Source: Dillenia suffruticosa
Taxonomy: Eukaryota > Streptophyta > Magnoliopsida > Dilleniales > Dilleniaceae
DNA: 64,000 nucleotides
Direction: 5' to 3'
NCBI GenBank assembly: GCA_033439265.1
Contig: JAVTVX010000024.1
Span: 10,275,001-10,339,000, forward strand
The translations under genes were made by a program, and so were the position numbers. Below, piece by piece: positions 59,121 through 64,000 of this stretch. Each line of letters opens with the position of its first letter. Within the stretch, counting starts at the first letter, position 1. Under the pieces are notes generated by a model. It was not told where the DNA came from, searched no databases, and saw only the letters and a program-made list of their open reading frames with translations.

Positions 59121-59494
59121 TGTTGAATGCAATACCTTAGGAGCTACTACGTAGAACTGCTAGTGATGCTGATATGTTGCTGACAAGGATGCTTATATGG
59201 CTGAAGCTTTACTGGCAGCTAATGAAAATATACTTAAAAAAGAAAATAAAAAATCAGTTAGAAGATCATTTGAAAACCTGATTTTTAGGAATTTGAATTT
59301 AAATTTTTAACCAATTGTTGCTAGTTATGATCTTAACATTATTCTCCAATTTATCCTCATTTCAGTTTACACTTTTCTATATAAATTGGGGTCTATGATT
59401 AAATAAAATATATATCTTTTGCAATCCAAAAAACGTCTTGTTATTTTGTTCCTTTTGTACTTTGTTTCCGAAAAAAAAAAAAAAAAACCTTACA
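59121..59494 (+). repeat. COP-2 right LTR
   Basis: 374 bp, collinear with the left LTR. It is longer because of an expanded A run (about 59471-59487) before the terminal ccttaca. Confidence 0.95.
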
Positions 59495-59499
59495 CTTTC

Positions 59500-59820
59500 C
59501 AAGTTTCTATTTAAATGTTAAAATCTTTTTTTCTTTTTCCATTGAAAAGGACTAAAAGGCCAATATAAAAATTTAGACATCTAAAAAAATATAAATAATT
59601 TCAAAAAAAAAGTCATTTAATAATTTCTCGATATATATTCTCAAATTCACTTGTTCAAATTTCTTACCTTTTTATCTTCATTTATTCTTTTATTAAGTCT
59701 ATTTTTTATTTTGCACACATCACGTTCATGATACCCTTATAGCTGCAAAACGGAACAAGATTGGTGGTCCACCAATTGAAAGCAAGTTTTCCCAGAAGAC
59801 CTATAGCTCTATAGTTATAT
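59500..59820. other. Spacer between COP-2 and COP-3
   Basis: AT-rich host or older repeat sequence between the facing 3' ends of the two Copia elements. Nothing recognised. Confidence 0.5.
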
Positions 59821-60170
59821 TGTAATTAGTACAAACAGAAAGACAATACATAATTCACATACAAGGACTATAATTTACAGCAGAAAGAAGCTATCTGGTG
59901 AAAAAGAAATATCAAATGAAGAACATAAGCAAAAAATGTAGGAAAAAGACAATGAACCTCTTGTGTGAAGTTTATTTTGCTGAAGCATAGAGAAACTTTC
60001 TGAAGCAGAGAAAGAACTGAATATACATTAATCATTGGAAATATTACATCTTAAAGCTTAATTAATGATTACCCACTAAGTTCATGGTCATAAGATTATG
60101 TCATGATCACAAACATGAATAAAAAAAATAACAAACTCCATGTTAGCAGTCCCAAATATGTCATATAACA
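59821..60170 (-). repeat. COP-3 3' LTR, outer border provisional
   Basis: The inner end at 60170 is fixed by the adjacent polypurine tract and the tgttatatga start on minus. The outer end is placed at tgtaattag (59821), the best TG...CA fit. No second LTR copy is available in the window to confirm it. Confidence 0.55.
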
Positions 60171-60184
60171 CTCCTCCTTGCTTT
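60171..60184 (-). promoter_or_regulatory. COP-3 polypurine tract
   Basis: Read on minus, aaagcaaggaggag directly precedes the LTR start tgttatatg. Confidence 0.8.
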
Positions 60185-60189
60185 AGGAA

Positions 60190-63100
60190 CTGCAAACACC
60201 AAGCTTTGTCTTCAGAAATTCAAACTTGCTAACTGGCAGTGGCTTGGTGAAAACATCTGCAACCTGATCTTTTGTTTTGTAGTAAACAAGTTCAACAACT
60301 CCATCTTTCTGAACTTCGCTTAAGAAGAGTAACTTAATATTAAAATACTTTGTTTTCCCATGAAACGCAGGATTATGTGAGATAGCAATTGTAGCTTGGT
60401 TTTCAACAAGAATCTCAGTGCTTTCCTATTGCTCCAAGTTAAGATCAATTAAAATCTTCCTCAGCTACAAAGCTTGATTAACAGCAGCTATTGCAGCAAC
60501 AAACTCTGCTTTAGCAGTGGATTAAGCTATAATTTCTTTTTTTTGAGCTCCACGAGAAACCACCAGAACTAAGTGTGAAACAGTGGCCTGAAGTGCTCTT
60601 CATATCATCAATGGAACCTCCCCAATCACTATCTGAGAAACCAACCAGCTTGAACTCTTTGCTCCTTGTAAATTTAATGCCAAAATCACACGTGCCTTTC
60701 ACATATCTAAGCACCCTCTTTGTAGCCTTGAGATGCCATTCACTTGAACAGTGCATAAGCCGAGACAAAATGCTTACAACATTCAAAATATTAGGCCGAG
60801 TTGCTGTGAGATACATTAAGCAACCAATTAGGCTTCTGAAATATGTCTGATCAATTTTCTCTATTCCATCTTCTTTATAGAGCTTTTCCTTTGAGTTCAT
60901 CGGTGTGCTCATTTCTTTGCATTCTTTGAGTTTAAACTTTTTCAGAATCTCCTTGGCATATTTCTTCTGATATATGAAGAGTTCATATTTATTTTGTTTA
61001 ATTTCCATTCCAAGAAAGAAGGACATCAATCTGAGATCTGTCATCTCAAAAACCTCCATCATCTCTTGCTTAAACTTCTCGACAAGACTTGTGTTGCTTC
61101 CCGTCACTAGCAGATCATCCATATACAGTGAGATGATAAGAATGTCAGCTCCATTGTGCTTGACATATAATGTTGATTTAGATAAGCTTTTAGCAAATCT
61201 TAGGTTCTGCAAATATTTATCAATCCTGCAATACCAATCTCTTGGAGTTTGTTTCAATATGTAAAGTGCCTTTTTAAGAAGATAGACCTTGTTTTCTTCT
61301 CTTTCCTTTACATAACCTTCCAGTTGCTCTACGTAAATTTCATCCTGTAGAAAATCATTCAAGAACGCTGACTTGACATCTAACTAGAACACCTTCCAAT
61401 TCTTTTGCGCTGCAACAACAAGTAGGAGTGTGATGGTGTTGAGTCTAGTTACTGGTATGAAGGTATCTGAGTAATCAACACCAAGTATTTGAGCATATCC
61501 TTTGACCACGAGTCTAGCTTTATACTTGTTAATTGAGCTATTAGCATTACGCTTGGTTCTGTATACCCACTTGACTCTAATTACTTTTCTGTTTTGGGGT
61601 CGATCAACTAACACCCATGTTTTATTCCTTTCAATCATAAACAGCTCCTCCTTCAGTTTAGTAGTCCAATTTTGATCCGTCTTGGCTTCTTCATAATCTG
61701 AAGGTTCACCCACAGTAATATTACATCTTGATAAACATCTGAAAGTGGTCTTGTGCCTCTAATAGGACTATCATCCAACATTTCATTCTCTCAATCACCA
61801 TTTCATTCTCTCAATCTCTAATGCTTTGTGCTACTGTGTCCAAGATAGGAAACTTGAGATTTGGCTCTTTTGAGGTTGGATCCATTTTCTTTGCATCATC
61901 CCAGCTCCACTCGTCATCTTTCATAAAGTGCACATCCCTGCTTATAAAAATTTTTCTAGTTTGTGGCTGGAAAACTTTATAAGCTTTTGCAACCAAGCTG
62001 TAGCCGATGAAGATGCCAGGAAGTGCTCTTTTATCTAGCTTATCTCCCTTGATCTATGGAACATAAGTAAAGCACAAACATCCAAATATTTTAAGGAAAT
62101 TCAGAGATGGTTTATAACCATACCACGCCTCAAAAGTTGTTTGATCCTTTATTGCTCTTATGGGAAGCCTATTTTGCAAAAAAATAGCAGTATTTGCTGC
62201 TTCAGCCCAGAATTGTTTTAGTAGGTTCTTCTCATGTAGCATACATCGTGTCATCTCCAATATGAATCTGTTCCGTCTCTCACTTACTCCATTTTGTTGT
62301 GGAGAGTATGGAGCGGTTAACTGATGTTGGATGCCCGTCTCTTCACAAAAATGATTGAATGCTTTAGAGGTGTACTCCTTGCCATTGTCGGATCTAAGAG
62401 TTTGAATTTTACAACCACTCTCGTTCTCAACTCTGGCTTTGAAGTTCCAAAAGACTTGAGCCACCTCTGACTTGTGCTTCAAAAAGAATATCCAACACAT
62501 CCAGATGAAAATCATCAATGAATGTAACATAATAAAGACTACCTTTCAGAGAAGGCATTCTTTGTGGGCATGTAATGTCAGTATGAATTAATTGTAACTT
62601 CTTTGATGCTCTCCATATTGTCTTGGGAAATGGTTTCTTGCTTTGCTTTCCAAACTGACATGCTTTGCAGGTTAGAATATGATCATCAAGTTCTGGAAGA
62701 TCATTTGCCATCTCTTGGATTTCATCTGCAGCAGCCCCTGATGATGATAGTGCCCAAGCCTCTTGTGCCATACTTCAGTGATATTTTCTTTGATTGGAAA
62801 AGCAATTTGCTCCTCCAATGGATTTAGAGCAAAACTTTTCCCTTTCATTTTTATTTTGAAAATATCTTGACCAACTGCATCTTTAATCAAGCAACTTTCG
62901 TGTTCAAACACAACTTTATAACCCCTTTCAATTAGTTGTCCAACACTTAACAAATTTTGATCAATTTCAGGGACATACAACACATCAGAAATGAACTTTG
63001 TAGCTGAATGGGTTGAAATTGCAACTGTTCCTTTTCCTTTCACAGCTATGCACTTGCCATTTTCAACTCGAACCTTCAATGAGTTTGCGTTGCTTAGTTC

Positions 63101-64000
63101 CCTGAATATATTCTTGTAATGTATCTTGTGGTTAGTACAACCACTGTCAATAAGCCAACTTTCACTTGATTCGATGCTAGAAAAACATGTAGCAACGAAT
63201 AGATGATCTTCCTCCTCTTGATTAGCTGTCTTTGCCTCTTCACCATGATGTTGTTTTTTTTTTTTTTTTTTTTTTTTGCAGATAACAGATTCATGCCCCA
63301 TCTGATTGCATTTAGTGCACTTTGCATCAGGTCTTCTCCAGATCTAAATAGGGGATGACCCTTCTTTCTGCAGTGTTTGAAAGGTGGATAGGATTTCTTC
63401 TGATCTTCATCATTTCTTTTTGCACCGGCTAATGCTGTACTTGCCTCAATTCCTTCAAAATCCTTCTTCTTCTTCTTTTTGTGTTTGCCTACATTTTGAT
63501 GCTTGGCTGCCAAAGCTCCTTCGGTTGTTGTTTCTTTCCTATCAGTCTTTTTTGTTCTTGTGCTTGCAATGAGTTAAGCAATTCTGCCAAGGAAATTTTT
63601 GATAGATTCTTGGTATTCTCCAAGGTAGTGATGGTTGCTTCATATCTTTCAGGTACTGTAAGAAGAATTTTTTCTACAATTCTTAAGTCAGTAAATTCAG
63701 AGCCAAGAAGCCTTACTTTGTTTATGATACCAAGAAGCTTGTCGGAGTAATCTTTAATCGTCTCGGAGTCTTTCATTCTTTGAAGTTCAAAATCCCTGAT
63801 CAAGTTCAGGACTTGCATCCCTTTAATTCTTTCATCTCCTTTGTATTGATTCTTAAGATAATCCCATATCTCTTTTGTTGACCTTAGAGACATTATATGA
63901 GTGAAGATGGTGGATGAGACTGTAGCAAACAAGCAGACCTTTGCCTTTGATTTCTTTGTCTTCTTGTCCTTGTGCGCTTTGATCTATGCCATGGTGGGGT
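60190..64000 (-). pseudogene. COP-3 gag-pol, disrupted and partial
   Basis: From right to left on minus: gag (63489-63990; a TAG stop near 63985, then SKAKVCLFATVSSTIFTH and the conserved DSETIKDYSDKLLGI); zinc-knuckle region (63280-63400) with a frameshift and a 24-base A run on this strand (T run 63254-63277); protease WLIDSGCTNH (about 63150); integrase with HTDI (about 62580), RSDNGKEY (about 62385) and SERRNR (about 62275), all three acidic residues present but split by frameshifts near 62530 and 62040; RT start (61384-61713) ending in TAG (61384-61386); RT continuation in the same frame with intact YMDD (61114-61125); RNase H SDSDWGG (about 60635), then a frameshift near 60540. The active sites survive better than in COP-2, but the polyprotein is broken. 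Confidence 0.92.

Larger units (their letters stand above)
54791..59494 (+). mobile_element. COP-2: Copia LTR retrotransposon with perfect TSD, coding region broken
   Basis: LTRs are 54791-55156 and 59121-59494, both from tgttgaatg to ccttaca. A perfect 5-bp TSD, ctttc, lies at 54786-54790 and 59495-59499. The primer site tgatatcagagc lies at 55160-55171. Gag, protease, integrase, RT and RNase H follow in Copia order on +. The full structure is retained, but the polyprotein carries many lesions. Confidence 0.95.
59821..64000 (-). mobile_element. COP-3: Copia LTR retrotransposon, minus strand, cut by window end
   Basis: The 3' LTR is on the left. Its inner border (tcatataaca, 60170) abuts the polypurine tract read on minus as aaagcaaggaggag. 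Gag to RNase H then run leftward from 64000 to about 60190. The 5' LTR is outside the window. The proteins belong to the same Copia lineage as COP-2 (for example GMQVLNLIRDFELQRMKDSE against GMQILNLFREFKMQRKKESE), but the LTRs differ, so they are different families. Confidence 0.9.

Overview
The window is a repeat-dense stretch of a flowering-plant nuclear genome, probably a eudicot and plausibly woody. The evidence is a spliced plant-type dynamin gene with GT-AG introns, eLRR receptor-like protein genes, and many plant Copia and Gypsy LTR retrotransposons with initiator-Met tRNA primer sites. No bacterial, organellar or CRISPR features were seen.

Layout. (1) 1-18475: the 3' thirteen exons of a dynamin-related protein 1 (DRP1, closest by eye to the DRP1E/D type) gene on +. 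Its first exons, with the P-loop, lie upstream of the window. One 7-kb intron (8125-15170) holds a decayed gag-protease-only Gypsy element whose right LTR carries a Copia 3' fragment. Other introns hold SINE-like and tRNA-like sequences. (2) 18476-24531: intergenic, with a badly decayed Copia element (COP-0, about 19600-23830) and a LINE 3' fragment. (3) 24532-54090: a cluster of eLRR receptor-like protein (RLP) sequences: a small fragment, a nearly full-length copy with three reading-frame lesions (30984-33796), and a second decayed copy. A 16.15-kb Ty3/Gypsy chromovirus (GYP-1, 35607-51756, minus) split that second copy and left a perfect 5-bp target-site duplication (TSD). GYP-1 carries two large solo LTRs of another Gypsy family, one in pol and one in its 5' LTR. 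A Copia element (COP-1, 25482-30207, TSD ataca) lies between the first two RLP sequences. (4) 54091-64000: two Copia elements of one lineage but different LTR families, tail to tail (COP-2 plus, 54791-59494, TSD ctttc; COP-3 minus, 59821 to beyond the window).

How it fits together. DRP1 is the only gene here without visible damage, and it is incomplete only because of the window edge. The RLP copies look like a disease-resistance-type tandem cluster decaying under transposon load. Nesting gives a relative order: RLP duplication, then GYP-1 insertion into RLP copy 2, then insertion of two further Gypsy elements into GYP-1 and their reduction to solo LTRs. Every retroelement coding region seen is broken by stops, frameshifts or active-site substitutions. 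Many of the single-base lesions are C-to-T or G-to-A transitions, as expected of methylated DNA.

The least ordinary material is inside the two solo LTRs: CpG-dense minisatellites of different unit length at equivalent positions, a 38-bp tandem array, and perfect inverted repeats. An unnamed 0.4-kb repeat adjoins two of the RLP fragments. I saw no clearly new biochemical system.
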